NCBI GenBank assembly: GCA_039819065.1
Contig: JBCBSS010000170.1
Coordinates: 1-16,258 of the forward strand
Direction of reading: 5' to 3'
Source of the DNA: JBCBSS01 sp039819065
GTDB lineage: Bacteria > Bacteroidota > Bacteroidia > Cytophagales > Cyclobacteriaceae
Length of the DNA: 16,258 nucleotides
This document shows positions 1 to 8,559 of this stretch, one piece after another. Below the pieces are notes generated by a model. It did no database searches and was not told where the DNA came from. It saw nothing but the letters and a program-made list of their open reading frames with translations. Numbering within the stretch: position 1 is the first letter of the stretch; each line of letters starts with the position of its first letter. The position numbers and the translations under genes are program-made.

Positions 1-50
1 AGGCTTATTTAACACATCTAGAGTTGTCCCTAGATGTGTTAAATAAGCCT
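1..50. repeat. Perfect hairpin at left window end (21-bp stem, 8-nt loop)
   Basis: Bases 1-21 are the exact reverse complement of bases 30-50, with loop 22-29. The repeat begins at the first base of the window and lies inside methyltransferase coding sequence, where a natural perfect 21-bp hairpin would be odd. A fold-back chimera or an assembly end is the likeliest cause. Confidence 0.9.
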
Positions 51-410
51 TGCACAAATATTCCATATCAGGAACTACGATTCTGTGTATACCTCCAGGT
101 TTCAGAACGCGTTTAACTTCATTTAGGAAGCCCTCAGCGATATCTCTATCCAGATGTTCGAATAAATGAGAATGGTACACCATATCTACGGAATTGGAGT
201 CAAACGGAATCCCTTTGGATAGGTTATGAACCATGACATTATCAGGAAGGGCTCGAAACCTTTCCATACGGACACCCCTTAAAACCAATGGAGCGAATAG
301 TTTGAGTAACTTGCTCTTCTTTAGCCTTAAATAAATAGACCAATCGATATTTACAACACCTTCCTTATCGCTTGTCTTGGTTCCACACCCAAGGTTCAAA
401 ATTCTCATAT
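3..410 (-). CDS. Class I SAM-dependent methyltransferase, partial (runs off window)
   Basis: An open frame starts at an ATG at 410 and runs off the left edge without a stop (136 codons visible). Residues 5-10 (NLGCGT) are the glycine-rich SAM-binding motif I at the very N-terminus, D22 lies at the end of the next strand, and the segments around residues 69-86 (PFDSNSVDMVYHSHLFEHL) and 96-114 (EVKRVLKPGGIHRIVVPDM) match the Methyltransf_11-type fold. Such enzymes in polysaccharide loci usually modify sugars or the end of the glycan, but the acceptor cannot be read from sequence. It is the last visible gene of the minus-strand polysaccharide operon, 213 bases after the Wzy-like gene. The final seven or so residues (from about residue 130) are encoded by the returning arm of the inverted repeat at 1-50, so they are probably not the true protein sequence. 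Family call is secure; substrate unknown. Confidence 0.8.
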
Positions 411-623
411 ACAAAGTAGATTAAGCATGTCCAATGACGTTCAAAATTAGTCTTCAAATTAATAAGTTCGAAAATTTGCCAAGGTTTTGTTCCTAATAAT
501 CAATTGAGCTTTTTATTGACAGAATTAATGAAAGTTTATAGGGCTTCTTTGAATCGTTTTGCTAAACGCTGCGGTTGTACAGCGAAGCCTACAGTCTTCG
601 GTCCTAAGAGTGATAAGGTCTAA

Positions 624-1838
624 TCAAATTCTAATACGTTTCGAGTTTCCGTAAAAAGTACGAATGCCAAATCGATAGTTATGTATGACTTTCGCCACTA
701 CCCCTAACCATACCCAGTACAGACTAGCAAAAATGGGGCTTTCTAGCATCAGATTGAACAACCCTATGATCGACACAGCAAAAAACGCCCAGAAGTAAAA
801 TATAAATTTATTTTTAATAAGATAATTTTTGTGGTGATAGTAAAACTTGAAGACGCTTCTATATATAAGCAGTGTGATAATTAAATATGATACTCCCAAC
901 CGAGCAAATAACGTAATGTAGGTGTTGTGAACGCCTATTACATGAGCGTCATATTCGTCCGAGTGCTCGCTAGCAGATGTATCCATATTCTTTTTGTAAG
1001 ACAATAAAGGAGTGCCAATTCCTATGCCGACTATGTTTTGAGGGAATTTTTCTACGATTACCCGGTACCACAATATAGTTCTCCATGAAGAATTATCATC
1101 TATTTGTAAAAGCTTATTGTCTTGATAAACCACATGAACATTTCCAAATAACCTGTACGGTCCGGTTTTATACAAAGAAAGAGAAGGGGCTATGTATGCA
1201 AATAAGCTGATCGCACCAATCAAGGCAACTATGACGACGAACTTAAAATGAAGATACTTTCTGATAGTAACAATTCCAACGAAGATTAAAGCAATCAATG
1301 TGACGGTCAGAGAGTCAAAAGTGATTGCGTAGATCACATTGAGGATTGCAATGAATACTATCGTAAGCCAATTGGCTTTTCTAAAAATCAAAGGAATAAA
1401 AGCCGAAGCTGAGAAGCGATCCAAAATCAATTTGGCACCAGAGCCTATTGCTCCCAGAAGCGTCAAGGCGAGCGGAATTCTTATCAGCTTAAGGAAACCG
1501 GGCAGATATTTGAAGAGATAAAAACCTATAAAAAATGAGAAAACTGAGTAGACAATTACAGCATTTCTGAAAAAATAATATAAGCTGGTTTTTATAAAAA
1601 GAGAATAACCCAAATGTGCGAAGCCGAAGACCAATAACAACAAAACCAAGCGGTAAATTAAAGACTTTGGTAGTACTATTCTTTTAAGTCTGAAAGCTTT
1701 GAAAAAGAAGATTGTGAGGCCTATCAAGCTCAATAGCTCGTTAAAAAAGAACTTTCTTTCGAAAACATGGTGATTCAGGCCATATAGTAGAAATACGATG
1801 AAAATCAGATAGGCTATATGTTTCTTATGAATCTTCAA
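624..1838 (-). CDS. wzy: O-antigen polymerase / ligase-like membrane protein (Wzy-like)
   Basis: A 404-residue, very hydrophobic protein with about ten or more membrane segments, beginning with one at residues 8-20. The stretch at 250-277 (SSWRTILWYRV, then PQNIVGIGIGTP) followed by H304-N305 in VHNTYITLFARLGV fits the large periplasmic loop of the Wzy/WaaL (O-antigen polymerase/ligase) superfamily, where an Arg and a His are important for glycan transfer. In a Wzx/Wzy pathway the protein joins lipid-linked repeat units on the periplasmic side of the inner membrane. It lies 11 bases downstream of the glycosyltransferase gene and in the same operon as a Wzx flippase, which favours polymerase over ligase. 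Primary sequence is poorly conserved in this family, so the polymerase-versus-ligase choice rests on context. The ATG at 1838 is the only start that keeps the first membrane segment and the short gap. Confidence 0.75.
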   Translation of the reverse strand: MKIHKKHIAYLIFIVFLLYGLNHHVFERKFFFNELLSLIGLTIFFFKAFRLKRIVLPKSLIYRLVLLLLVFGFAHLGYSLFIKTSLYYFFRNAVIVYSVFSFFIGFYLFKYLPGFLKLIRIPLALTLLGAIGSGAKLILDRFSASAFIPLIFRKANWLTIVFIAILNVIYAITFDSLTVTLIALIFVGIVTIRKYLHFKFVVIVALIGAISLFAYIAPSLSLYKTGPYRLFGNVHVVYQDNKLLQIDDNSSWRTILWYRVIVEKFPQNIVGIGIGTPLLSYKKNMDTSASEHSDEYDAHVIGVHNTYITLFARLGVSYLIITLLIYRSVFKFYYHHKNYLIKNKFIFYFWAFFAVSIIGLFNLMLESPIFASLYWVWLGVVAKVIHNYRFGIRTFYGNSKRIRI

Positions 1839-1849
1839 CTAATAGATTT

Positions 1850-2953
1850 TTACGAAACTGAATATAAGACTTCCTCCATTGCCTTTATATGAGTGTCAAG
1901 ACTATACTCATTCAAATATTTGTCTCTATTAGCTTCGCCCATGACTTTTCTCAAAGACGGTTGTGTTATTAAGCTTTCTAGGCTTTTTGCTGTTGCTTGT
2001 GCATTTTTTGTTTCTACTAAAAACCCATTAACGCCATCTTCTACTATTTCTGGTATTGCCCTCCACAAAGTGCTGACAATAGGAAGTTCGAACATCATTG
2101 CTTCTACCAATACATTTCCAAAAGATTCTGATTCATAGAAAGTGGGGAAACATAATACATCTGATTTCACAAAGTATTCAAACTTTTCCTTTCCTACTTT
2201 AACGCCTTCAAAGGATACCAAATGCTGGATTTTTAATGTCTGGCAAAGCTCATGGACGATTGGTTCAAATTTTAGATCCTTAAACTCGCCAAGTAATTTT
2301 AGCTTTATCCCATGACCCAAAGCATTTAGGATGGCAACGGCATTGAGTAGAACCAAAATACCTTTTGATTCAATCAAAGCACCAACATAAAGGATTTGAA
2401 AGGTTTCATCATTTGATCTGGTTATGGGAAGGTAATCTTTAGCACTGTCTTCTAAACCATTTTTCACGATTTTGATCTGATGGGATTTAAAATACTTGGC
2501 ATCAGGAGGATTTAAGGCCGATAATTGTATGCCGCATGTTGCACGATTATAGGCTAGTTTGGCCATTGATCTCAATATTGGATTGGTTCTTTGAACGAAC
2601 TCCGATACACCAGCTGCGCGAAAATGAAATACTGTAGTTTTGAAAAACGGGCGAATCATTAGGAGAATGATTATATCTCTGATCACAGGAACGGTGTTGG
2701 GGCCAGCAGGGGGAAAATACAAAGTATTTATTCCGTATTTGAATCTAAAAAAGACCGCCTTCACGATAACGCCAACAGCATGAAGTGCCTTTCTTAGGCC
2801 AAATTTACCGACTTCATTCATAGATTTGGAAAAGGACATTCTCAGGTGCACAACCTCAATTCTATCAAAATTAGCCTTGACTAGCCTTTCTATCATCAGA
2901 GCCTGACCATGGTGAGGTGGCGGGGTTTGTCCTATAACCAATACCTTTTTCAT
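1850..2953 (-). CDS. GT4-type (GT-B fold) glycosyltransferase
   Basis: A 367-residue cytoplasmic enzyme that would transfer a sugar from a nucleotide donor to the growing lipid-linked repeat. The N-terminal Rossmann half opens with KKVLVIGQTPPPHHGQA (glycine-rich acceptor-side loop). The C-terminal half contains the GT4 hallmarks: ILYVGALIESKGILVLLNAV (187-206), FPTFYESESFGNVLVEAM (269-286) with the E-x7-E pair E276/E284, and PEIVEDGVNGFLV (301-313) for the nucleotide-sugar site. Length is normal for the family. It sits between a methyltransferase gene (15 bases upstream) and the Wzy-like gene (11 bases downstream), so it is part of the same transcript. Donor and linkage cannot be predicted; GDP-fucose, GDP-mannose or a UDP-uronate from the neighbouring pathways are candidates by context only. 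It is the only glycosyltransferase visible, so others must lie beyond the left edge or elsewhere. Confidence 0.9.
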   Translation of the reverse strand: MKKVLVIGQTPPPHHGQALMIERLVKANFDRIEVVHLRMSFSKSMNEVGKFGLRKALHAVGVIVKAVFFRFKYGINTLYFPPAGPNTVPVIRDIIILLMIRPFFKTTVFHFRAAGVSEFVQRTNPILRSMAKLAYNRATCGIQLSALNPPDAKYFKSHQIKIVKNGLEDSAKDYLPITRSNDETFQILYVGALIESKGILVLLNAVAILNALGHGIKLKLLGEFKDLKFEPIVHELCQTLKIQHLVSFEGVKVGKEKFEYFVKSDVLCFPTFYESESFGNVLVEAMMFELPIVSTLWRAIPEIVEDGVNGFLVETKNAQATAKSLESLITQPSLRKVMGEANRDKYLNEYSLDTHIKAMEEVLYSVS

Positions 2954-2968
2954 ATTCTGGGCAGTAGG

Positions 2969-3673
2969 CTACATATAGGTACGAAACCAATCGCCGCTTA
3001 CGGCATACGCCAATGATGAATTCAGCTTGATAAATTTAATTCCAAATTCTTTTGACCACTTCTTAAGAATCCACTTTTCACCCTTCCTATTGCTATCATC
3101 TAAATAGAATGAAAACCGATCACCTAACCTGGATCTCATAAAAGGAAGAGCGGGATATCGGGAAAATTGAATATTTGTTTCATAAGCGGAAGGGCCGTCA
3201 ACGAGTACGAGGTCGAATTTCGTATCGCTTCCGATGGCCTTATCGAGCTTCTCAATATTATACCAAGTGTATCCCTTAAGTGCCATTGCGGATTCGACCA
3301 ATTCGGCGTGTATGGGCGTAATAAACTTGTCTAAACCCTCTTTTTTGATGATGTTGCTGATGATCTCAAGCCATTCTTTACTTTCATCCACCGTATATAA
3401 ATGGCCCTGAATTTGATTCAATTTAAACAATCGCGCAATGGCTACAGTTGAAACACCAGCTCCAAATTCGATTATCTGTTCTCTCCCGTTGATTACAATG
3501 TCATTAACTACGGATGCAAGGGAGTAAGGCCTTAAGGACGATCTTGTTATCGGTAAATACGAACCGTCTGCCAGCAGCTTGCTAAGTATTTGTAGAGCGT
3601 AAGTATCATTAGAGATCTTTTTTTGTTCAAATGTGCGTTCATAGCGCACATATTCAAAGAGCTTAGAGAACAT
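2969..3673 (-). CDS. Class I SAM-dependent methyltransferase-like protein
   Basis: A 234-residue soluble protein with a Rossmann-type methyltransferase core. Residues 67-76 (IIEFGAGVST) form motif I, VDE at 95-97 supplies the acidic residue that would bind the SAM ribose, and KFDLVLVDGPSA (152-163) is motif IV at the active-site strand. The order resembles the Methyltransf_24 / FkbM-neighbour type of O-methyltransferase rather than the motif-I-at-N-terminus type of the partial gene at the left end, so the two methyltransferases are not copies of one another. The gene lies 9 bases after the flippase and 15 bases before the glycosyltransferase, hence in the operon. A sugar O-methyltransferase acting on the repeat unit is a reasonable inference; a non-methylating SAM-fold protein is possible. 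The ATG at 3673 is supported by the tight spacing. Confidence 0.75.
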   Translation of the reverse strand: MFSKLFEYVRYERTFEQKKISNDTYALQILSKLLADGSYLPITRSSLRPYSLASVVNDIVINGREQIIEFGAGVSTVAIARLFKLNQIQGHLYTVDESKEWLEIISNIIKKEGLDKFITPIHAELVESAMALKGYTWYNIEKLDKAIGSDTKFDLVLVDGPSAYETNIQFSRYPALPFMRSRLGDRFSFYLDDSNRKGEKWILKKWSKEFGIKFIKLNSSLAYAVSGDWFRTYM

Positions 3674-3682
3674 ACAATGGGT

Positions 3683-5005
3683 TTAAGAAAATTTGCGCCT
3701 TGCCTTGATTAAATTATAAGCGTGACTTATCGCAAAGAACGATTTTAATTGCAAATTAAATAGTTTTCTATCAAACAATAAATCTCCAATACTTCCCATA
3801 ACCAAGTAAGAAACGAGTGTTGAGTATGCAGCCCCCAGACTACCATACTTCTTAATGAGAACCAGATTTAAAGAAATATTTATGACCAGGCCTAAAGCTC
3901 CTTTGAAAAAAGCATACTTTGTTTTCCGTTCTATGACATAATGTCTGTTGCTAACCGAAGATGGAGCAATCAAAACACCCCCCCAAACATAAATCGAGAG
4001 TACTGGTGCGGCGGCGGCGTAATCTACTCCATAAACAATATTAATAATTGGAGTGGCTGTGAATGTAACAACTATAGAAAAGGCGATGCTGGCCCAAATG
4101 ATGATACTGTAAAGATACTTGAGGTTATTAAAATAAGTATCCTTGTTTACTCCCCTTGACTTGATAATTGAAGGGAAGAAAGACATTCCTATTAACATTG
4201 GAATCTGATACCAAACCTCTGAAATCTTTACCGCAGAGGAATATACACCCAATTCCTTTTCTCCCAATATTTGCCCTAACATTACCTGATCTATCCGCAG
4301 ATGCAACAGTGTTATTATAGCTGATAACATTAGAGGTAACCCTTGCTTAATGAGATATGCGATACTGGTTTTATTAATGTTCCAGTTCTTTACATGTTCC
4401 CCACTTTTCAGATAGAATACCATCAACAGCAAAGATGCAAACATGATTTCTACCGCAAATGCCCAGGCAAAATAAACCAGAGAGTACCCCCCGATTATAA
4501 ACAATATTTTAATTCCAGAAAATATACCAAAAGAGATGTTGCGGGCATAAAAAGTGAACTTATTTTGAAGTTGCGACTGAAAGAAATAGTCCAGTATGTC
4601 AAAGGCTTGAAAGAAAAATGTAAGACCAAGTATTGAGACAATGTATTTCAGAATGTCATTATCGGGCTCTAATAGATAAACGATTAAGAATAGAGAGAGG
4701 TAGCTCACCAGTGCAGAGACTAACCTTATTATGAAACCTGAACCTAAAAATTTACTTTTCCTTTGCTCGGATTTAACTATTTCATTTACTATAACCGACT
4801 CTAATCCGAGTGACGATATGCTTCCTATTATCGCTATTATAGCCAGTGCGTAACTCCATAAGCCAAATTGATCTGGGCCTAAATATCGTGCGACTAGTAC
4901 GCTTATCACCAACCCGCCGCCCATTCTGATCAATTTATCGAGAGTGAGCCAACCAATATTGGCGGACGTTTTCTTAAGTGTACTTTTCTCGAAGATTGAA
5001 CTCAC
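3683..5005 (-). CDS. wzx: Wzx-type lipid-linked oligosaccharide flippase
   Basis: A 440-residue integral membrane protein with roughly twelve hydrophobic segments, of the polysaccharide-synthesis branch of the MOP (MATE-like) exporter superfamily. The N-terminal block (NIGWLTLDKLIRMGGGLV, then VARYLGPDQFGLWSYALAI) is diagnostic: conserved positive residues in the first membrane segment and the LGP..FG.WS turn. The second half (around residues 222-250, GLPLMLSAIITLLHLRIDQVMLG, then GVYSSAVKISE) matches the repeat of the fold. It would flip undecaprenyl-linked repeat units from the cytoplasm to the periplasm for the Wzy-like protein downstream. Length is typical. A 148-base gap separates it from fcl upstream, the largest gap inside the operon apart from the one before the partial methyltransferase; I saw no convincing promoter or terminator in it. 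Confidence 0.92.
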   Translation of the reverse strand: MSSIFEKSTLKKTSANIGWLTLDKLIRMGGGLVISVLVARYLGPDQFGLWSYALAIIAIIGSISSLGLESVIVNEIVKSEQRKSKFLGSGFIIRLVSALVSYLSLFLIVYLLEPDNDILKYIVSILGLTFFFQAFDILDYFFQSQLQNKFTFYARNISFGIFSGIKILFIIGGYSLVYFAWAFAVEIMFASLLLMVFYLKSGEHVKNWNINKTSIAYLIKQGLPLMLSAIITLLHLRIDQVMLGQILGEKELGVYSSAVKISEVWYQIPMLIGMSFFPSIIKSRGVNKDTYFNNLKYLYSIIIWASIAFSIVVTFTATPIINIVYGVDYAAAAPVLSIYVWGGVLIAPSSVSNRHYVIERKTKYAFFKGALGLVINISLNLVLIKKYGSLGAAYSTLVSYLVMGSIGDLLFDRKLFNLQLKSFFAISHAYNLIKARRKFS

Positions 5006-5153
5006 CGGCGATATTTATCAGTTAGGATAAGAGTGGCGATTCCAATTTCCTCAATCACTAAGCAATTGAAACGATCTGAAAAGAATTGGTTTTTCAAAGC
5101 CTGTTATTTGAAGTATAATTGAACTGTAAATTAAACCCCTTCTTGCCTAGATG

Positions 5154-6095
5154 CTATCCCAAACTGCCTTCGTACAATTCCTTAAACCCACCATAAACCT
5201 TCTTGATTCCTTCTTCTAGCTTTATGTTATAACTCCAACCTAAACTATTAAGACGAGTCACATCAGTTAATTTACGAGGGGTGCCATCTGGCTTAGAAGT
5301 ATCGAACTTAAGTTCACCTTCATAACCCACTACTTCCTTAATGAGTAGCGCCAGATCTTTGATGGCAATGTCTTCACCTGTACCAATGTTGACAAAACCA
5401 TAATCCGAGAAGTTTTGCATCAGGAAATAACAGGCATCTGCCAAGTCATCGGCGTGCATAAACTCACGCTTGGGCGTTCCCGTACCCCATATTTCTACAA
5501 AGGGTGTATTATTAATCTTGGCTTCGTGGAATTTCCTGATCAAAGCAGGCAGTACATGAGAGTTTTTGAGATCGTAGTTGTCGTTCGGGCCGTACAGATT
5601 AGTGGGCATCACCGAAATGAAATCACAGCCATATTGGTTGCGGTATGCATCACACATTTTGATGCCAGCTATCTTGGCAATTGCGTAAGGTTCGTTAGTG
5701 GGCTCTAGCTCGCCGGTAAGGAGATACTCCTCCTTCAAAGGTTGAGGAGCCAATTTGGGGTAAATACATGATGAGCCTAGGAAAAGCAGTTTCTTCACAC
5801 CGGATAAATAGCTTTGGTGGATCACATTATTCTGGATCATCAAGTTATCATAAAGAAACTCGGCCCTGTAAGTATCATTGGCCAATATGCCCCCCACTTT
5901 AGCGGCAGCAAGGAATACATAATCTGGCTTTTCAGTGTTAAAGAAATCATGAACCGCATTTTGATCTCGAAGATCTAATTCACTGGAGTCTCTAACTACG
6001 AAATTGTTGAAACCTTCGCTTTTCAGCTTGCGAAGAATAGCAGAACCAACCATTCCTTTGTATCCTGCTATATATATTTTGGCATCTTTTTGCAT
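5154..6095 (-). CDS. fcl: GDP-L-fucose synthase
   Basis: A 313-residue SDR enzyme that epimerises and reduces GDP-4-keto-6-deoxy-mannose to GDP-L-fucose with NADPH, in the cytoplasm. The Rossmann glycine motif is G11-Y-K-G14-M-V-G17. Active-site residues line up with the E. coli enzyme at an offset of one: S108 and C110 in GSSCIYP, Y137 and K141 in EPYAIAK, and H180 in LKNSHVLPAL. The segments MPTNLYGPNDNYD (163-175) and GTGTPKREFMHADDLADA are also typical. Its ATG overlaps the TAA of gmd by one base (TAATG), a sign of translational coupling and of joint expression with the enzyme that makes its substrate. No key residue is missing, and the length matches the family, so activity is expected. 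Confidence 0.97.
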   Translation of the reverse strand: MQKDAKIYIAGYKGMVGSAILRKLKSEGFNNFVVRDSSELDLRDQNAVHDFFNTEKPDYVFLAAAKVGGILANDTYRAEFLYDNLMIQNNVIHQSYLSGVKKLLFLGSSCIYPKLAPQPLKEEYLLTGELEPTNEPYAIAKIAGIKMCDAYRNQYGCDFISVMPTNLYGPNDNYDLKNSHVLPALIRKFHEAKINNTPFVEIWGTGTPKREFMHADDLADACYFLMQNFSDYGFVNIGTGEDIAIKDLALLIKEVVGYEGELKFDTSKPDGTPRKLTDVTRLNSLGWSYNIKLEEGIKKVYGGFKELYEGSLG

Positions 6096-7207
6096 TACTC
6101 GTGCTGATTGAGGGTCTTATGACCTTTGCTTCGTAATAACTGGTCTTTTCTGAATAGCTCAACATCGGCCAGCATCATATCTTTTACAAGCGCTTGAAGG
6201 TCATACTTCAACTCCCAGCCTAACTTTTCTTTGGCTTTCGATGGATCGCCAATCAGTAAATCCACTTCCGTAGGCCTGAAATACATGGGATCTATCTTCA
6301 AAACTGTTTTGCCCTCTTTGACCTGAAATTCAGGATTATCACAACGTTCAATAATACCAACTTCGTCTACACCTGTGCCTTCAAAACCAATGGTAATACC
6401 TAATTCGGCAAAAGCCAGTTTGACAAAATCACGAACTTTGGTAGTGATACCCGTGGCGATGACAAAGTCATCAGGTTGATCTTGCTGAAGAATAAGCCAC
6501 ATGGCCTCTACATAATCCTTGGCATGACCCCAATCACGTTGAGCGTCCAAGTTTCCAAGGTAGAATTCGTCTTTAAGGCCAAGTCCAATTCTGGCTACGG
6601 CTCTCGTTATCTTTCTCGTAACAAAAGTCTCACCTCTTAATGGGGATTCATGATTGAAAAGAATACCATTGGAAGCAAACATATTGTAAGCCTCACGGTA
6701 GTTCACGGTGATCCAATAAGCGTAGAGTTTAGCTACGGCGTAGGGCGAGCGTGGATAGAACGGCGTTTTCTCAGATTGAGGCACCTCTTGCACAAGGCCA
6801 TACAACTCTGATGTTGAGGCCTGATATATCTTGGTTTTTTCTGTAAACCCAAGTAGTCGAACGGCTTCTAATAAGCGAAGTGAACCTAAGCCATCTACGT
6901 TACCAGTGTATTCAGGTGTATCAAAGCTCACCCTCACATGAGACATTGCCCCAAGGTTGTAAATCTCATCAGGTTGAACTTCTTGAACGATTCTTATGAT
7001 ATTGGTTGAATCGCTTAAGTCACCATAATGTAATTTGAGTTGGACGTTTTCATCGTGTGGATCTTGATACAGATGGTCTATTCTATCTGTATTGAAAAGA
7101 GAGCTTCTTCGCTTGATCCCATGAACCTCATAACCTTTACCCAAAAGAAATTCAGTAAGATAGGCTCCGTCTTGTCCGGTAATACCGGTAATAAGTGCTT
7201 TCTTCAT
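6095..7207 (-). CDS. gmd: GDP-mannose 4,6-dehydratase
   Basis: A 370-residue SDR enzyme that converts GDP-D-mannose to GDP-4-keto-6-deoxy-D-mannose using bound NADP, the first step to GDP-L-fucose. The nucleotide motif is G8-I-T-G11-Q-D-G14, followed by GIKRRSS (30-36), which binds the cofactor phosphate. The catalytic residues T132 and E134 (in YQASTSELYG) and Y156/K160 (in YPRSPYAVAK) fall at the same numbers as in E. coli Gmd. FNHESPLRGETFVTRKI (184-200) is a further signature of the family. It follows the nucleotide-sugar dehydrogenase by 90 bases and shares one base with fcl. The 90-base gap could hold a secondary promoter, but no strong element was found. Length and motifs are complete. 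Confidence 0.97.
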   Translation of the reverse strand: MKKALITGITGQDGAYLTEFLLGKGYEVHGIKRRSSLFNTDRIDHLYQDPHDENVQLKLHYGDLSDSTNIIRIVQEVQPDEIYNLGAMSHVRVSFDTPEYTGNVDGLGSLRLLEAVRLLGFTEKTKIYQASTSELYGLVQEVPQSEKTPFYPRSPYAVAKLYAYWITVNYREAYNMFASNGILFNHESPLRGETFVTRKITRAVARIGLGLKDEFYLGNLDAQRDWGHAKDYVEAMWLILQQDQPDDFVIATGITTKVRDFVKLAFAELGITIGFEGTGVDEVGIIERCDNPEFQVKEGKTVLKIDPMYFRPTEVDLLIGDPSKAKEKLGWELKYDLQALVKDMMLADVELFRKDQLLRSKGHKTLNQHE

Positions 7208-7297
7208 ACTTTCACAGTCGAAAAAATAAATGTAAAGCTAGCCAAATTAACCCAGAACCTTCCAGTCTGCTCGTCTACAATAAATAGTGATTATAGA

Positions 7298-8548
7298 CTA
7301 AAGCCGTGCGCTAATTACAGCATCATCCAAAATGCCTTTAACGTCAAACACACTGGTCTTTTCGTTTGTAATCTCGTTCCAGTCTAGTGAATCGAATTCA
7401 GAATGACTTACAGCCAGCACGATGGCCTGATAAGTTTTATTTGGTCTCTCAATAAGACCGATGCCGTATTCCTCTTGCACCTCCTCTTGGTCGGCTAGTG
7501 GGTCATAAGTATCCACATTGAGACCGAAGCTTTCCAATTCTCTTATTACTTCTATCACTTTGCTATTCCGAATGTCAGGACAGTTCTCTTTGAAGGTGAT
7601 TCCTAGAACCAATACATTACTATCTTTAATGGCGCTTCCACTTTGTGATAATAACTTAATGACCTTATTGGCTACGTGAATTGACATGTTATCATTGATT
7701 CTTCTACCAGCCAGAATAATCTCCGGGTGATACCCCAGGCTTTCTGCTTTATAGGTAAGGTAGTAAGGGTCAACTCCTATGCAGTGCCCACCGACCAATC
7801 CGGGTTTGAATGGAAGGAAGTTCCATTTCGTGCCAGCCGCCTCTAATACTTCATGGGTGTCGATACCAACTCGGTCAAAGATCAATGAAAGTTCGTTCAC
7901 GAAGGCGATGTTAATATCACGTTGTGCATTTTCAATCACTTTAGCGGCTTCGGCTACTTTGATTGAAGAGGCCTTATGTGTACCTGCCGTTATAATCTTT
8001 GCATAAAGTGCGTCCACCTTTTCTGCGATTTCTGGAGTGCTGCCGCTGGTTACTTTTTTAATAGTAGGTAAGCGGTGTGCTTTATCTCCTGGGTTAATAC
8101 GTTCTGGTGAATAACCGCAAAAGAAGTCTTGGTTATACTTCAAGCCACTTACTTCTTCCAATATTGGGACGCAGACTTCTTCCGTGCAGCCTGGATAAAC
8201 TGTTGACTCATAAATCACTATAGCACCCTTCGATAACACTGACCCAACCGCCTGGCTAGCCTTACGAAGTGGAGTGAGATCGGGTTTTTTGAACTCATCT
8301 ATCGGAGTAGGCACGGTGATGATATAATAGCTGACTCCGGTTAAATCATTAATATCACTTGTATAGGTAAGATGAGCAGCTTGCTTGAGCTCTTCAGGCT
8401 CTACTTCATGAGTACGATCTAATCCTTTCCTTAATTCTTCTATTCTAGTTTGATTAATGTCAAACCCGAGTACTTGATACGTTTTGCCGAATTCAACAGC
8501 CAAAGGAAGACCTACATATCCAAGGCCAATAACTCCTATCTTTTCCAT
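7298..8548 (-). CDS. UDP-sugar 6-dehydrogenase, WbpO/TviB type
   Basis: A 416-residue NAD-dependent dehydrogenase that oxidises C6 of a UDP-sugar to a uronic acid in two steps. The N-terminal NAD domain starts with KIGVIGLGYVGLPLAVEF (G8-x-G10-x2-G13). STVYPGCTEEV (115-125), K203 in AEAAKVIENAQRD, and the catalytic cysteine C256 in GLVGGHCIGVDPYYL (250-264) are all present. The sequence around the cysteine and the following GYHPEIILAGRRINDNM are those of the WbpO/TviB/CapL branch (UDP-GlcNAc or UDP-GalNAc 6-dehydrogenases), not of UDP-glucose dehydrogenases, which carry a GFGGSCFPKD-like motif. The gene sits 11 bases downstream of the epimerase gene and forms a unit with it. The likely product is therefore a UDP-HexNAc-uronate, though family members acting on UDP-glucose cannot be ruled out. 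Confidence 0.9.
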   Translation of the reverse strand: MEKIGVIGLGYVGLPLAVEFGKTYQVLGFDINQTRIEELRKGLDRTHEVEPEELKQAAHLTYTSDINDLTGVSYYIITVPTPIDEFKKPDLTPLRKASQAVGSVLSKGAIVIYESTVYPGCTEEVCVPILEEVSGLKYNQDFFCGYSPERINPGDKAHRLPTIKKVTSGSTPEIAEKVDALYAKIITAGTHKASSIKVAEAAKVIENAQRDINIAFVNELSLIFDRVGIDTHEVLEAAGTKWNFLPFKPGLVGGHCIGVDPYYLTYKAESLGYHPEIILAGRRINDNMSIHVANKVIKLLSQSGSAIKDSNVLVLGITFKENCPDIRNSKVIEVIRELESFGLNVDTYDPLADQEEVQEEYGIGLIERPNKTYQAIVLAVSHSEFDSLDWNEITNEKTSVFDVKGILDDAVISARL

Positions 8549-8559
8549 CTAAAAAATAA

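Noticed and set aside
559..592. Short inverted repeat (CGCTG / CAGCG, 8-nt loop) downstream of the Wzy-like gene, considered as a terminator.
   Set aside because: The stem is only 5 bp and there is no run of T after it on the minus strand; the operon also seems to continue into the methyltransferase gene.
536..619. A 27-codon open stretch on the minus strand after the Wzy-like stop, reading like the end of a protein (FAVQPQRLAKRFKEAL then stop).
   Set aside because: It has no start codon, is in a different frame from wzy and is too short to recognise. It could be a decayed gene end, but chance is as likely.
5006..5153. 148-base gap between fcl and wzx, examined for an internal promoter, small gene or terminator.
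   Set aside because: No TAnnTTTG box with a suitable TTG upstream, no stable hairpin with T-run and no small open frame with a credible start on the minus strand were found.
7208..7297. TAGCTTTA in front of gmd, considered as a -7 promoter box.
   Set aside because: It has one mismatch and no TTG box at the right distance upstream, so it is not distinguishable from chance.
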